A DNA stretch of 64,000 nt, taken from NCBI RefSeq assembly GCF_002105155.1, contig NW_019028998.1, positions 186,001-250,000 of the forward strand, in the 5' to 3' direction. The stretch's first letter is position 1. Each line of letters opens with the position of its first letter. This DNA is from Lobosporangium transversale (taxonomy: Eukaryota; Mortierellomycota; Mortierellomycetes; Mortierellales; Mortierellaceae). A program made the position numbers and the translations under genes. This document shows positions 1 to 11,967 of the stretch, in pieces. The notes under the pieces were generated by a model, which ran no database searches, was not told the DNA's origin, and saw only the letters and a list, made by a program, of their open reading frames with translations.

Positions 1-10
1 TTTTCTGCAG

Positions 11-1320
11 GGGAGGAATTTAGTTCCCACCCGCCTTTACAGCTGATAGCGCTACAGGCTGAGGTCAATGGGGGACAGCCTCAACAGACACAGAGTCGCC
101 TCAATTACAACCTAGGGGATTTCGTGCGTGGGATTGATCTATCCAGAAAAATCGTTCAAGTGGATCAAGTTCAATGCAGCTGCAACAAGCCTGAACAGCC
201 TGGCTTCACTGCTTCCAGTAGTGGCAGTTGTAGCGATAGTAGTCTCGGTAGCAGTGAGAGTAGTAGTGGCGGTAGTAGCAATAGTAACATCAACGGAAAT
301 AGGAATAATAATATCAAGCGGTGCCCTGTGCATCCACAGCAGAAACAGAGTTTGGAAGGAAGAATAACAGGGGATCCCTTACAACCTACACATCCGATGG
401 ATATCAATACAAGTCGGGTGGATCAGGGGACAAGTCTGTTTGTGGGAGATGGCTTGTCAGAGGGATCTGCTCAGACATGCACGCGTGATCGCTGGCTGTC
501 TAATCCAGAAAATGCTTATAGTGTAGCATTATCTAATAGGCAACGGCACTCATCTGATAGCCTTGGGTCGTCGAATGCTTCCTATCCTGCATTTATGCCT
601 TTAAATCGCCACACAAACTTGGCTACGAGCCAACGATGGTCGATCCTTTGGTCAATGGAACATCAGTATCGGCAACTGATGGCTCAGAACCCATACACAT
701 CCTCCATTGGGTTTTCACCTCTCCTCACAGATATCTCAGCCAACAACTCTGTATCAAAAGGGGCACGTCGGCAGAACACGGTACAAATTCCTTTGATGAC
801 CCAACAAAACGAAGGAGGACAAGGAAATTCTACGATTAGTTCAGGATCCAAATCTGAAGGGAAGAGTGAATCTGTTGAAGTCCGTTATAAGAAACCTATC
901 ACTATTACCGCCTCATCGCTTATTCAAATGGCGAGGCATTGCCCCAACCTGGAATTTTTATGCCTGGGCTCAGCACTGATGCCAGACACGCTATATTTAG
1001 AAACTGGGGATTATCAGTCAACGCTTCAACCAGGTCCGCGCACTGGATTGACATATGTGAATGTGACCGCAATGGATGGCGCCAAGGCATTAGGCGAGTA
1101 CTGCCCCAAACTTAGCAAGCTACTTCTGGCTGGCTGTGAATGGGTGACACTGGATGAGGTTCGATATTTTGCAATGTTCTGTCGACAGTTGCAGACGCTT
1201 GATCTCCGACATTGTGGCAAACTGGATGGACGTTTGGGCCAGTTGTTTGTGGTGGAGAATAACCATGAAGCGAATGCTGATAGCAATGGTAATATAGTAC
1301 AACGTAAGGACAGCCCAGCC

Positions 1321-1353
<33 letters not shown>

Positions 1354-1918
1354 GCTTACAAATACTTTGTGAAGTGGATTAATTTTTTTTACCATTACAA
1401 TTGCAATGCCATTAGCTGAGTCAGGGTCGTTCAAGACAGCGCCTTCTGTAACGAGTAATACATTTTTAGGTGTACCATCAGTTTCATCCTCACCCTCTTC
1501 TGCTAATACACGACCTTCACTGCTGTCCTCCAGATCCATGCGATTGTCAGATGAAGCAATTGCACGAGTCTTGTCGTCACCCATTACTTTTCCGGATTTG
1601 GCGGCAGTAAAAGAATCGAATACTGTAACAGATTCTCCACCTGTTATGAACCTGCTGAGCATTAAGACGACCTCTGACAGTAACTCTTTTAGACGAGTTC
1701 AAGACGGGGCAATGTTTGATTTAGTCAATGCAGCGAGTCATGGACGGCTAGTGGTAGCTGCCCTAATGCCTCGTCCCCAGCCTGCAACACAACAGCCATT
1801 ACAGGCTGATCCTACGCTAGAGGCGCAGGAACAACAAGAAGGAGATGAGGATCGCGAATTTGTTGCAGCAATAGAGGGAGAATCACAGACAGAAGCTACA
1901 GAGATATTCCCCTGGTAG
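11..1918 (+). CDS. leucine-rich-repeat (RNI/F-box-LRR-like) protein, 5' partial
   Basis: The gene runs in from the left edge. The frame is open from base 1, and a likely 3' splice site (ttttctgcag) ends at base 10, so this may be an internal exon. The exons I resolve are 11-1303 and 1416-1918. The intron has GTAAGG and TTAG ends, keeps phase 1 and contains a T/A homopolymer block. The first part is low-complexity (Ser/Gly/Asn-rich). Around 950-1270 are leucine-rich repeats of the RNI/AMN1 type (CPNLEFLCLG, CPKLSKLLLAGC, CRQLQTLDLRHCGKLDG). The C-terminal exon is Ser/Thr- and Gln/Glu-rich. Such proteins are usually F-box substrate receptors, but no F-box is visible because the N-terminus is missing, so the ubiquitin-ligase role is inference. 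Confidence 0.7.
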
Positions 1919-3568
1919 ATATGTTTTTTTTTTTTTTTTTTTTTTTTTTTTCATGATTTTTATTTTATTTTTTTTTTTATTTTTCGAGACAAAAAGGTGA
2001 GAGAGAGAAAGAGACAAGACCATTAACACGGGACGTACAGAATACAGCTTTTAATCTTAATCTTTTAGAAAGACATTTCTTGATTGCTGTTGTTGATTTG
2101 CTCATAGGCATGGTTCAAATAAGTAAAGATGTTGTTTCATTAGCAGCAGGCGTATATAATATATTGAAAAGAAGACTAAAAATGTAAAATTGTAGACTTG
2201 TTGCATTGAGCCCTCGACAAATTTCAAAATTTCAAGCATTTGTGGGGGGACTCGTGTGCATAAAAGAAAAAATAAGTCGTGTGAGGAGAATGAACAAATA
2301 TGGAAATAGCGCCGCACTTTTCAGGTTGATTTTTTTTTTTCCGCCGCAACTGCAGCTCGACAAAGTAGCAGTTCGTCTCTCCAATTAAAGCAATTGCATC
2401 TCAAAATAATAAAAAAAACGCCTCCACTGAGACCAAAAGATTAGAGAGGATACAGGAGACGAAAATAAGGAAGAGAAATTAATCAATCTTGACCTGGGGT
2501 TATTAGATGATTGGTGAGAAGGTTTCAGGAACAGAGCCAGGCAAGACGATCGTGTGCAAGAAAAAATTAAAAAAAAGAAGAGCCTTCGTTTCTATTTTGT
2601 AAACCATGGTTTCTCTAGAAACATGAACAAATATAACAAATATCTCCAATACCCGCTCTGTTCGGTACGCACACAAACATTAGAACAGAGCCACAGGAAA
2701 AAAGAAGATGAGAATAAACAAACACTCATCCAATTAAATGGGAAGAATAGAATATATAGAATAGGCTTCGGAAGATACAACCCTATTACCTTGATACCGA
2801 GTAAAAACTGCATTCCATCGCATTTCTGAATAACTCAAACAGAACACTCTTGCCATTGCGGCACTCTCTTCTTCCTCTACTCTCTCTCTCTTCCTCCTTC
2901 CTTCTCTCTATCCCCTTCACCTCTACATCTTCCGTCATATCTTCCATTCCGCTCATTGACCTTTCTCATCCCACTCCTTTCTGTTACGACCCCTGTCATA
3001 TCTCCAGTCTCAAGTCCACGCACGCACACGCGACAAAAAGAAAAGAAAAAAAAATCATCCTTTAACACACTCCTTCAGGACATTTCACCTCAACTCAGGC
3101 ACGTTTCTGTTTCTTTGAGAAATAGATCGTATTCCTCTTTGCGTGAATCCAGGATCCAATACACACACTCTCCCTTTTCTTTTTCTCTTTCCTTTTGTGC
3201 CATTAACTAAGGTCGAGTATAATCGGCATCCATCGTCACCATTTGGTCCCTGGTCTCTTTCAAGGAATCTCAAATCCTCACATGAACACATAGCTCTCGC
3301 GCAACAGCCTTCAGCAGCCTCTTTGAGGGCCCTCACAAGCCTACTTAAGCACATTACTATCGAGTCGACTAATTGACCAGCCAGCCAACATTTCCTCTTT
3401 AGTCTCTCCCTCTCTCGTCATCCTTTTATCTTGTTTATACCAGTCTATTCGCATCAACCATCTTCACTCCATATTCGTCGGCTTTTTTTTATTTTTTTTA
3501 TTTTTTCGACCTTTCTCATACTCTTTTCACTATCTCCCTCCATCCTCCCACACTCCATTTATCCACGA
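1919..3568. other. intergenic, pyrimidine-rich upstream of the transporter gene
   Basis: I see no convincing gene here. There are T tracts at about 1924-1951 and 1965-1980. From about 2850 to 3560 the + strand is markedly C/T-rich, as is common in fungal promoters and 5' leaders, and it leads into the nucleotide-sugar transporter start at 3569. Short open frames here have no recognisable domains. Confidence 0.5.
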
Positions 3569-5711
3569 ATGGCTACAGTATTACACAATCTCTGGGCAGG
3601 GATTCGATCTATGGGGTTCACATTCCTTTTAGGGTTCTTGCTCTGCATCTTCCAGTCATCTGAATCCATTCTAGTCAAATTGGCCGGCAACCGACCAGAA
3701 CCGCATCCAAGCTCAGCTAAACTCCTCCTTTTGTCAGAGTTGCTCAAGCTCTTCAGTAAGATTTTTTTTATTTTGTAGAAGAAAGAAAGAGGGCAAGGAG
3801 GTGAATTGTTGTACAACCAATTACAATGGGCATGGATTTGATTCTAAACGCGATGTTATGCAAGACGCGATGCTTGTACTCCGAAAAAAAGTGCAGACGA
3901 GCAAACTCGTTGTTACACTTCTGCTCACTGAGGATTATTACAAGCCTTCTTTTTCCTTCTTCCTGTTATTCCCTATTAGTATGGGAATAGAAAGTGCGAA
4001 ACAATAGGAAAGGGTGGTCTTGTGGTCTTTCCAAAATCCAATATGGTTTTGTCATCAGTGCTCATCCTTCGTTTTCAACGAAGCAAAACAAACCGGTTGA
4101 CTGGCTTTTCTCGGCGTAAAAAAAAAAAAAAAAAAAAAAAAAAAGATGGCGTACAATAAACTGAATGCTAAAAGTCTGGATGGAGAGATATTTTTAGTCG
4201 TGAAGTGGTTTTTTTTTTAATTTGTTATTGACGGGGAAGATGCAAGTTATACTGACGACGTATTGTTCAAAAGGCATAGACACTGGCGTAATCAACACGA
4301 TTCGCAGCGTTTGAATACCCTTTTTTTTTAGAAGCATGTGCCACACACCCTATTGTTTCCTTTTCCGTTTAAAAAAGCAAAATTATTAAACCAAAGTATC
4401 CAATGGAAGCTAATTCACATTTTGAATATTTTGAATCTTGACAACTTAGTCTCATATACACTTCTGTCGGTTGAAAGGAAACAACTTGTTGGATTCAACA
4501 GGCTGTTCAAGCGCATTAGATGCTCTCAACGGGCCTCTTCTTCATGCTGCAGGAACAGCCGTGCTTGCCAAGACAGTGTCATTCACGACCATCAGCCCGT
4601 TTCATTGCAAGATGAAGAGGAGCAAAGATTCTTGTCTAGCAGCAAGCTTCTCTTGACTAACTCTGACAATGACGAAGGTGAAGATGACGGCCACATGCCA
4701 TCGTCTACATCATCTACATCCTGTAGTTTTCCTCCTATCCTTCTGTTTGCCGTCCCAGGCGCTATCTATTTCTTCAACAACAATCTCACATTCGTCCTCC
4801 TTTCACTCATGCCAGCGCCTACTTATGTGGTCTTGTCAAATCTCAAGATCCTTACCACAGGCCTCTTCTCATACTTGTTCCTCCATCGACTTTTGACTTC
4901 TGCACAGTGGATATCCCTTGGGATCCTCTTCCTATCCACTGCAGTTTCCCAGATTGATCTTGAAAAGGGTCTCAGTCTTTCTATTTCAATCCAGGCATTC
5001 TTGTTGATGATTTTATTCTGTTCACTCTCTGCCGCCGCATCTGTGTTTTCAGAGTATGTGATGAAGGAACGGTTTGCGAACGAGTCGATCCATCTACAGA
5101 ATATGAAGCTTTACATGTTTGGCATCTTGTTCAATGGGATCACGTACATGCTCACACCAGCACCTGCGAATAGCCTTGGATCTGCTGCAGTAGAGTCATC
5201 TTCGTTCTTTTCAGACACAGCACCTATCCACTTCATGATCATTATGGCATATGCATCCCTGGGTCTTGTGACCTCTGCCATCATCAAGTTCTCGGGCTCA
5301 ATCACTAAAGTTTATGCATCATCTATGTCCATGTTCTTTGCAGCCCTTGTCTCCTGGCTGCTGCTCAATGATCAGTTGACAGTTTTGTTCTTTGTCGGTT
5401 GTTTTGGATGCTGCTTTGCACTCCATCTGTACTACCGTGCTCCAGTACCATCTCAGGCTCCTGAATCTACAACATCCTTATTAACGGATGATCGCGATGA
5501 CGGTGATGATGATGACAAAGAGGAGCCACGACGCGACTCAAGTTCATCGTATGCATCTTCTACAACCTTGGCTGCCTCTCCTGGCGTCGAACCGACGAAG
5601 CATAAAAATATCAATAGCCCCGATGCTATATTGACCTCCGTTACAGTCGTAGATCGCAACGAATATTTTTCGTTGGATACACTCGATGATGGAGGCAAAA
5701 GGCCGCAATGA
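3569..5711 (+). CDS. nucleotide-sugar transporter, SLC35A (UDP-galactose transporter-like) family
   Basis: This is a multi-pass Golgi/ER antiporter that would exchange UDP-sugars for UMP. The exons are 3569-3755 and 4450-5711, giving 482 aa. The 694-nt intron (GTAAGA...TTAG, phase 1, with a ~40-nt A tract near 4110) is the longest resolved here. Its splice restores the family phrase SELLKLFISYTLL. The family core is clear: PGAIYFFNNNLTFVLLSLM, PTYVVLSNLKILTTGLFSYL and several hydrophobic spans to about residue 390. A long acidic/Ser-rich loop lies around residues 85-160, and a Ser/Asp-rich cytosolic tail follows the last span. The ATG at 3569 is chosen because the first TM-like segment (MGFTFLLGFLLCIFQSSES) follows it closely; an upstream in-frame stretch is leader-like. 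Substrate is not readable from sequence; SLC35A4-type is an alternative. Confidence 0.85.
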
Positions 5712-5803
5712 TCAGAGACAGTAGATAATAAACCATTGTAACATTCCTATTGATTAAAAAGATACCACATGAAATTTTTTTTATTTTTTGAGCAAGGGCT
5801 TTT

Positions 5804-6148
5804 CTAAACTTCAGCTTGCACGTTACCGTTACGCTTCCAACATTCTCGGAAAGCATTCATTGCATCCTTGCAGGCCCTCCAATCATGCTTTTCAGCATAA
5901 CAAAGCTGTAAAGCCTCATTCTCAGTACTACAACCTGTTCGTTTGATTCGTTTTTCATACTCGTCTTCTTCTTCTCCTTCGTCTTTATCACCCTCCTTCT
6001 CCTTTTTGGCCCCTGATCGGTTAGCTCTGTCGTACTGAGTATGGGCTCGGGGTAAGGGTGCCCAATTCGGGTCTTGATGCTGCCACTGCTGTTCTTTAAA
6101 AGGTTGACTCTCAGTAGTAGACCGATCAGGCTCCGCGGATGCAGCCAT
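5804..6148 (-). CDS. COA4: twin CX9C mitochondrial protein, COA4-like cytochrome c oxidase assembly factor
   Basis: This is a single-exon protein of 114 aa. Near the C-terminus is a CHCH fold with two CX9C motifs: C-STENEALQL-C, then C-KDAMNAFRE-C followed by W. The spacer YAEKHDWRA resembles COA4 (yeast YLR218C family). Such proteins are imported into the intermembrane space and oxidised by Mia40, and they help assemble cytochrome c oxidase. The N-terminal half is charged, with a Glu/Lys-rich stretch, and has no presequence, as expected for Mia40 substrates. It is convergent with the transporter gene, whose stop lies only about 90 bp away. Assignment to COA4 rather than another CHCH protein rests on motif context. 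Confidence 0.8.
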   Translation of the reverse strand: MAASAEPDRSTTESQPFKEQQWQHQDPNWAPLPRAHTQYDRANRSGAKKEKEGDKDEGEEEDEYEKRIKRTGCSTENEALQLCYAEKHDWRACKDAMNAFRECWKRNGNVQAEV

Positions 6149-6481
6149 CGTGAAATGACAAAATAAATGAAATAGAAGGAATGGTAGAATAATAACAATA
6201 AGCAGAAAAGGTTCCTGTCTTTCAAAAATATGAGCGAGGAAGAAAGAAAGGTCGTCTGCGAGAGAGAGAAAGAAGAGAGAATGGGAATAAGAAAAGAAAA
6301 CAATCGTGGATCAAGAATTGAAAAGTTCAAATGCCATAGACACGACATTTCTGGATTTTTGGGACTGTTCACGCAAAGATATATAAAGCGTAATTTTTTT
6401 TTTTTTTTTTTTTTTTTTGAATGGGCGAAGCATACTTTCAATCTTCCTTCATGACATGGCATTATATATTCATTGATATAT
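6149..6481. other. short spacer between two minus-strand genes
   Basis: This is the upstream region of the COA4-like gene and the downstream region of the t-SNARE gene. It holds a T tract at about 6393-6418. I see no coding feature. Confidence 0.4.
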
Positions 6482-7921
6482 CTAGCTTAATACTGCTATC
6501 AATACAATAGCCAGGACTCCTGATACAATAAGGAGTAAATAGCATGATTTTTTACGTGCATTTTTCTGGTGGATTGCAGCTGTTGTCAATTCCTCAGAGG
6601 CTGATTGTGTACTCATACTGATTGAAGTGACGTTGTTTTCGATCGAGTCTACAAAGAAAAAGTAAACGGTATGGTTAGCCTGGCTCGATCCAATAATGCA
6701 GCCAAATGAAAGAGTAGGAAAGAGACAGAGGTTTCCATTACCGAGCATGCTGCCTTGTTCATTCACCATGGTACCAAGATCTCTAAAGATCTCGTTCAAC
6801 TCAGTGATTCCTTGTTCAATCTCTCGGATCTCTTCTTCACGCTGAACAATCAAAGACTCATTGTATTCTAATTCATTATCAACGACCATGAGCTGCATCC
6901 GCCGTTGAGAGTCATTAATCAATGGCTGTTCACCAGTTTCACTTCGATCCTCATCCCTTACAAAAAAAAATATTAAAATAAAATTAATAATTAAAAGCTT
7001 TTTTTTAGCTTCTCGACAATATAAACAATTATGTAATGGGGAAGAGGTAAAAATACTTACTCATAATCATTACGAACATTGCTTTGTCGAGCACGATCCA
7101 TAAATTCGCGCTGTTTTTCTGCTGACACACGCTGCACCTTCTGGAACTCAACAATCACCTTCTGAAAATCTTTGGACAATTTGTTGTGCTCCAGTTTTTT
7201 CTAATTGAGATATTGCATGTGACATCAACAGATTGAGTTAAGAATCGTGTTGGATCTTTTTTTTTTTTTAATCTGATCTTGCTCTGTGGATTGATTATTT
7301 TGGTTGCTTACTCCATGTGTGTTATCGAGTTTAGATAGATCTTTGATATCTTGGCTGGTATCCTTGACAAGCACTCGTGTCTGTTCAGTTACATCATGTC
7401 TATCATCCATAAGAAAAGAATAAAGTCGGTTAATATAGACTATTCATCCGGCACAATTTGCCACTCCTCCTAAGCTTGTTAAATAAATAAATAAATAAAT
7501 TACAGCTTGTTGCGCACATCCTCCGTATCCTTATTTGTGCCAAGAAATCCTACAAGACGCTGTATTGTTGACACATTGGAAGAAATCCGAAAGACCTGCT
7601 GTGAAATTTGACTCACTCTTGCACTGAATGCTGCTGCTGATGTCTGTTGATTAGAAGCTGTATTGGTACAAACACAAAGATGTATTTTTTTTAAAAAAAA
7701 AAGAAAAAAAAAAAGTAATGTCAGTCAGAACATGACCTTTTTTTTTTTCTTACTTCCTAACAGTTGAACGAGGCGTTACCTTGACGGTTCCATCGATTGC
7801 TATTATTATTGCTGCTATTGTTATTCTCGCCATTGCCATTGTTCCCAAGCGGAGTAGGGCCAGTTGCTCCTGTGCGTCTGAAGCCACCACCTTCGCCTCT
7901 TTCCAAATCTGCAAAAGACAT
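6482..7921 (-). CDS. Qa-SNARE (syntaxin), Pep12/syntaxin-7 type
   Basis: There are six exons, read right to left: 7921-7780, 7657-7504, 7399-7312, 7200-7061, 6956-6742 and 6648-6482. They give 301 aa. An N-terminal Gly/Asn-rich lead is followed by a three-helix Habc-like region (ISQQVFRISSNVSTIQRLVG, VRNKLHDVTEQTRVLVKDTS, LSKDFQKVIVEFQKVQR). Then come an acidic linker, a SNARE motif with the central zero-layer Gln in VNEQGSMLDSIENNV, and a C-terminal tail anchor (SCYLLLIVSGVLAIVLIAVLS). This makes it a Qa-SNARE of late Golgi/endosome/vacuole traffic; the Habc phrases fit Pep12/syntaxin-7 best. All introns are 90-125 nt GT-AG. One contains an AAAT microsatellite (7481-7500), others T/A runs. 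Confidence 0.9.
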
Positions 7922-8215
7922 ATTGACTAATGTTTGTCCTTTGTAGCTACTCTTGCTGCTGTGCTTGTTCAGAGGATGGATGAGGAAAAGACTGTTTAAT
8001 TTATGCGAATGAATAAAGAGTTATAAGAGTCAAAAGCGTAGTGCACAATGAAGTGAATGTAATTGTAAAAAAGAAAAAAAATGTCTCAGGAGAACACACC
8101 ACACACCATCCTGACGCCCCACGAGGCAACAAAACAGTCATCATGTACTTATTACATAACATGCATGATTTATATTTTTTTTTAATTAGACTCTCTTATT
8201 CATTTGGTCGACTGC

Positions 8216-11215
8216 TCATTCCCCTGTGAACTGAAGTTTCTGAAGTTCACTATCCTGACCCTCAGACTCAACTTCCAATGCCTCGTCACTCTCTGGTGAA
8301 TACAACTTCCGAAGTGCAGGCAAATATTTAGGCAATCGCTCCATCTGGCCTAGTCGAACACTCATCAAATCAAAGCAAATACCAATACTAGTCGTTTTAT
8401 CCTCACTGTCAAACTGTGGGATCTTTGGATAGCGTTGACTGAAGTGTGTTAACATTGTATACTTTGCATTCATACCTTCACCCACCATAATAGCCTCCCG
8501 AGCGGTCGAGTGCTTCTTTAAGATAGCCAAGTCTGCCATATCATCTTCAAACGTCGCCTCATGTAAAAGTACTGTTGCATCCTGACCAGCCTCCACAAGA
8601 TTCTCACAGGGCCGGGTGTCTCCAGAATACACAACTTTCCAGCCATCTTTGTGGGACATACTGATACCATAGGCCCATGGACAATGGATCACATCAACTG
8701 TGGATATTTCACTGAATCCACTCGACTCAAGTAACCCATTGATGGAGTGTTGCATTGACGCGCGACGCTCGTCAAATTCATCCCTCCAATAAACAATATC
8801 CTCACATTCGATGAACTCTACATTCTTGTAACCGAAATCCTGAGTATCTGAGAGTTCTTGCAAGAATGTATTGAACTTTGCAGGCGCAATTAAATACATT
8901 GGCTTTGAATTGGCGTCACGAAGCTATCGAATTCGGAGTATCGATGTAAATAAAAAAAATAAAAAAATAAGTAAAATGAGATAAAACAAATACAAATTCG
9001 TAAAACATCTTGATTACGGGTCAACATATCACATAGTAGACTGATTACTTGATTCCATTTGTCAATAATAGTGACAACACCTAGGTGGTGATCTGCATGC
9101 AGATGGGAAACAAAAATGCCCTTGAGATTTTTGATTTGATTATCTACGGAGTAGGCTTGGTCGGCAGATCGTTTGTATCCGTTAAAGTGACGGAACATCT
9201 GGCCATAGGTACCTTCGCCTCCATCCAACAAGAAAGTGCCATTTTCCTGCATGTCCAATAGTGTCGCAGATACTAAATCAAGTTAAGAAATATGTATACA
9301 TTTATATATTAATATAAGAAAAACATCAACATCCTTGCTTCAAAGACCTCATTCCCATGTATCCAGTCGCCAGTAGAAAGTGGCGGTATTACCATTTCTA
9401 TACTTGGCCGGATGAGATGAACCTGTCCCAAGCGAGGTCAAGACAACATCACTCCCAGGAATCACTTCCGGGTTCGCCTCAATATCTCTAGCGATTTCCT
9501 CGTTTGCCTTTTCTGCCAGGCCGTAGTATTCTTTGAGATAAGGCTTGGCTCCATCACGTCCAACATCGTGGTCCTTGAAGGGATCCAAAAGTGGGACCAC
9601 TTCAGAGCGGTCCCATCCAGCTGATGGCTCCAATTTATATGAGAGCATACTCTCCGCTGCTTGTACTTTGATCGGCGAGCCCTCGAATTCAACAGCCAAG
9701 TCATGCTCAGGCGTGTTATTATGATAAGGGATTGGGAAAATAGTTGGATCCAACTTTGAAAGTCTGTGACAGCTGATAGATTGACTTCTCCAGATCAACT
9801 TTTGGGGACAATAATCCTGGTTAGCAATAATATGTTGGGTTTCCGGTCCGAAACTATGCATCCATGCCTTGTAGTCAGAATGACTCAGAACGGAATGACC
9901 GCCAAGATGAACAATGCATTCAGCCCTCAACTTCTCGGTTCCAGCCTCAACCTCGGATCCTAAATGCTGAAAGCGATTGAATTCCTTGGAACTCACCAGC
10001 GACGGAATGTACTCAACAGTTGGGCACTCGATGATCATAACGACTCTCCCTGGGCGGGCGCCGTTGAGGACTTGGTGAGGATAAACTGTCTCTCCTGACT
10101 TTGATAGTACCGAGTTTCCTTTTACAAGCATACTAAAAGCCTTTCCTTCTTTTACGCCCAGATCAAGTGCTGCCTGTTTGTTGAACTTGCCGACATAATC
10201 CGGTGACTGGAAAATATAGCTGATGGCCACAGCATTTGGGCTTGTTCTTGGCGGTACCAAAAACCTCCCAGGGTGACTGGGCTTAGGGCCACAGCTGCTG
10301 CTACTATTTTTGTTATTCTTGCTTGTCCCGGCATTAGCGGCAGAACGGGTTGCTTCAATAATGTCTACATCTGTCAGTGCAGTGGCTTTCGATGAAGCAC
10401 TAGATCGGTCGCGATCAAGCTTTGGCTTTTTAGACCTTTGAGGATTGACCTCACTTTCTTTGCTTAAGGTAAACATACTGTCCAGGATCTTTTGTCGGGT
10501 TTGCTGCGCCTCATCAACATTTATTGGTGTTGCTAATGACAGGTCGCTTGATGACTGAAGTTCAATGGATCCCCTCTTTGCTCCTGCAGTTGGCGTTACC
10601 AGTGTTTCTTTTTCTCTAAAACTGGACTGGGGCTGAGCTGTACTGGATGGTACGGGCCAGTCAAAAGGTGGAGCGCGCTTGAAATTACTAGGGAAAACCT
10701 GAACAGCGGTGACGCGCAGGTTTTCATCCATATACGTATTCATCTCCTTGTTGAATTCGATTGAATCAACTGCCATGATGTTCCTGTAGACAAAAGGACG
10801 GGTGGAGATCATGGCATGCGTTAAGTTTTCAGCCCCCAGCAGTTTCATCCGCGAAACCCCCAAATCCGCAAGAGTCAGGAGCATTCCTAATACCGAATGC
10901 AGTACCCATAAAAAAATAAATAAAATGAAAAGGATGTTGATATTTCTTAATTCTATAAAACGATCAATCCCACTATTCTTATTGATATGGCCATTATCAA
11001 GATGCTTACGTACCTGGTGTTCCCCCAAGGCAATCCCAATGGGTACGGGTAAAGAATATGGTCTTGATTTTAGAGAAACGAAATCTGGATTCTAAACACA
11101 AGCGCTGAGTACCTTCACCGCAATTGATTAGATAACGTTGTGTATCAAAATGAAGAATGACCGATGGTAGGCAGTCCGGTGTGCCAGTACTAAGGATCTG
11201 GAGATGGGCTTTCAT
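8216..11215 (-). CDS. TRZ1: tRNase Z, long form (ELAC2/Trz1)
   Basis: The exons are 11215-11014, 10886-9393, 9272-9049 and 8923-8216, giving 875 aa, as usual for the long form. The enzyme cuts the 3' trailer from pre-tRNAs in nucleus and mitochondria. The N-terminal half keeps INCGEGTQR but has a degenerate metal motif (RTHWDCLGG), as expected. The C-terminal half is catalytic: SLGTGSSHPAKYRN (the PxKxRN-type loop), GEGTYGQM, the HxHxDH site in SHLHADHHLG (about residues 622-628), then SGDTRPC, HEATFEDD and HSTAREA. The linker at about residues 130-330 is Ser-rich and poorly conserved. The ATG at 11215 starts MKAHLQILSTG, the typical beginning. The gene is divergent from the Tlg2-like gene, with about 430 bp between starts. 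Confidence 0.93.
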
Positions 11216-11478
11216 GCTGGATTGACTTGAGGAAGAGAAAAGTTGAGTGTTTGAGACGGAGAAAAGAAGTGCATAAATAGGGTGTGGGCGTGTATGGCTG
11301 ACGTGAGTTGCAGTCAGACCAGGATAGGATCTGATCCGGAAGGAATGAGTAAATGGTCTTAATGACCCACGAGCAGCCTGAAAGGAATGAATGGTGAATG
11401 AAAGAAAAGAAAAAGGTGAGAAAGTGAAAAAGGAAAAAGAGTGTGGTCTGCTACAGTAGACTTTGACCTCTTCAACAC

Positions 11479-11510
<32 letters not shown>

Positions 11511-11642
11511 GTGATCTGCGACTGCGACAAGTGGGCTGAATGTCCAGGCGCTCAGCCTCAAACCCAGTTTTCCACCATTCTTCCTTCTGTCCCATCTCGT
11601 TATCCTTCTCTTCTCAACTACTTCTTTTATTACGAGGTCATC
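11216..11642. promoter_or_regulatory. shared divergent promoter region (tRNase Z / Tlg2-like)
   Basis: This is a 427-bp spacer between two divergent start codons, so it must hold both promoters. It contains a T run followed by an (ATT)n microsatellite at about 11479-11510. No TATA box stands out. Regulation by a common element is inference from layout only. Confidence 0.45.
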
Positions 11643-11927
11643 ATGGCGACCCGCTCAAGGACATTGCTCTTTCTACAGTTCCGTAACTCGTATTCGGGTG
11701 CTCATACTGCCGCTTTGCGCCAACAATATAACCAACAACAGCAACTCCAGCAGCAGTCCGCCTTACTTGCCACAACTGGAGACGACAATGAACGGGTCGG
11801 GCTTATGGACAGTGCTGAAACAACCATCGAAATGATGATGCTACCCCCTAAATGGTACTTATACATTTCAATTCTATCTGCTCCTTTGCTGGAAAGGGAA
11901 TGTCGCCTTACACGATGACAATCAGAA

Positions 11928-11967
<40 letters not shown>

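Noticed and set aside
3431-3568. Upstream extension of the nucleotide-sugar transporter
   Set aside because: The frame is open but T/C-rich, leader-like, and begins at a TTG. The ATG at 3569 fits the family start.
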